Source: an uncultured Dorea sp.
GTDB taxonomy: Bacteria; Bacillota; Clostridia; Lachnospirales; Lachnospiraceae
Reading direction: 5' to 3'
Assembly (NCBI GenBank): GCA_910579335.1
Contig: CAJTUQ010000044.1
Coordinates: 1-21,548 of the forward strand
DNA: 21,548 nt
Program-made: the position numbers and the translations under genes
Shown here: positions 21,057-21,548 of the stretch, piece by piece
Numbering within the stretch: the stretch's first letter is position 1
How the letters are laid out: each line of letters opens with the position of its first letter
Notes under the pieces: generated by a model
Seen by the model: only the letters and a program-made list of their open reading frames with translations
Told to the model about the DNA's origin: nothing
The model's database searches: none

Positions 21057-21548
21057 TCACTCGAAACTGCGGTATGCGATGCTGCAGTAGTAGCCGTCGG
21101 GGACAGGGACAGGTTCTATGCGCCAGAAGGAGTAATCTTTCTGGCCGTTTTTTATGCGGAACATGGAAGAAAGCTGTTGGACATAAAAAGAGTCCGGCGG
21201 AATGGACAGTCCTGTTCCGATACCCTTTAAAAAGGCTTCCCGCACAGTCCATCTGCGAAACAGGAAAGCCTGCTGTCCGGACGCATCCAATGCTGAAAAT
21301 TCAGAGAGTTCGTCCGGATGGAAAAAACGCCGGACAAGTGTTTTTGCGCGGATTCCAGACCGCACTTTTTCGATGTCAATTCCGACAGGGGATGCTAAGG
21401 AGAAAGCAAGTGCGGCAAACTCTCCGGAGTGGGACAGGTTGAAATGTATCTTCGGAAAGGAAGAGCCTTCATGGTACAGACGGGGTTTTCCGTGTTCCTC
21501 TACGGCAAACAGCAGTTTTTCTGCCGGGTAAAGAAGGTAAAGGCTCAG
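21057..21548 (-). CDS. Sfp-type 4'-phosphopantetheinyl transferase, partial (5' end beyond window)
   Basis: The frame is open from the right edge to a TGA at 21059-21057, giving the last 163 residues. In order: HFNLSHSGEFAALAFS, GIDIEKVRSG (the Mg2+-binding Asp motif of the family) and FRRWTVREAFLKGIGTGLS (the W-x-x-x-E-A-x-x-K motif). These are the three signature blocks of Sfp/Gsp-type enzymes, which move the phosphopantetheine arm from CoA onto carrier proteins of non-ribosomal peptide, polyketide or fatty-acid systems. A shorter call starting at the internal GTG 21365 would miss the Asp motif and must be wrong. The gene converges on bofA. No carrier protein is in view, so the target is unknown. 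Confidence 0.9.
   Translation of the reverse strand: MSLYLLYPAEKLLFAVEEHGKPRLYHEGSSFPKIHFNLSHSGEFAALAFSLASPVGIDIEKVRSGIRAKTLVRRFFHPDELSEFSALDASGQQAFLFRRWTVREAFLKGIGTGLSIPPDSFYVQQLSSMFRIKNGQKDYSFWRIEPVPVPDGYYCSIAYRSFE

Noticed and set aside
21057..21365. 102-residue phosphopantetheinyl transferase starting at 21365
   Set aside because: The frame continues open to the window edge and contains the family's earlier motifs (GIDIE, LSHSGEFAALAFS), so it is a truncated view of a longer gene.

Overview
The window looks like a chromosomal segment from a spore-forming, low-to-moderate-GC anaerobic Firmicute, most likely a Lachnospiraceae (Clostridium cluster XIVa) member. The evidence is the sporulation genes (cwlD, bofA), a reverse-type rubrerythrin with a PerR-like regulator, MecA, a yybP-ykoY-type riboswitch, strong GGAGG ribosome binding sites and several TTG starts. 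The genus call is inference. No phage, insertion sequence, CRISPR array or plasmid function was seen.

Layout. (1) 1-840: a tRNA array, Glu(3' end)-Thr-fMet-Phe-Lys, closed by a terminator, with a small zinc-ribbon membrane protein gene fitted between tRNA-Glu and tRNA-Thr. (2) 859-3353: a strong promoter drives a REC/HD-GYP/PAS/GGDEF c-di-GMP enzyme, translationally coupled to an Hpt phosphotransfer protein. (3) 3361-7340: a promoter, a probable Mn2+ riboswitch with an overlapping terminator, a P-type cation ATPase and an AI-2E family permease. (4) 7435-8628, minus strand: a PerR-like regulator and reverse rubrerythrin, each with a promoter and a related AT-rich operator. (5) 8734-9868: a secreted SH3/NlpC-P60 peptidoglycan hydrolase with WalR-box-like repeats. 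(6) 9863-13250, minus strand: a large secreted M26-like zinc metalloprotease with proline-rich, FnIII-like and Ig-like C-terminal parts, preceded by a long leader containing an intrinsic terminator. (7) 13250-13660: an AT-rich spacer with tandem DnaA boxes. (8) 13663-14674: a DUF1858 redox-disulfide protein and, convergently, mecA. (9) 14700-15123: a spacer with an orphan promoter. (10) 15124-18460: an unknown small protein, a membrane-anchored GH18 protein and cwlD. (11) 18498-21001: Sua5/YwlC, upp, a dCMP deaminase and bofA. (12) 21057-21548, minus strand: the C-terminal part of an Sfp-type phosphopantetheinyl transferase, cut by the window edge.

Themes. Metal and peroxide homeostasis (Mn-responsive ATPase, PerR, rubrerythrin), cell-wall remodelling and sporulation (NlpC/P60, GH18, CwlD, BofA), and c-di-GMP/phosphorelay signalling lie side by side. 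The best candidates for undescribed biology are the tandem DnaA-box cluster away from dnaA, the attenuator-like leader of the metalloprotease, the terminator hairpin that contains the cwlD ribosome binding site, the apparently leaderless sua5 mRNA, and the protein gene inside the tRNA operon.
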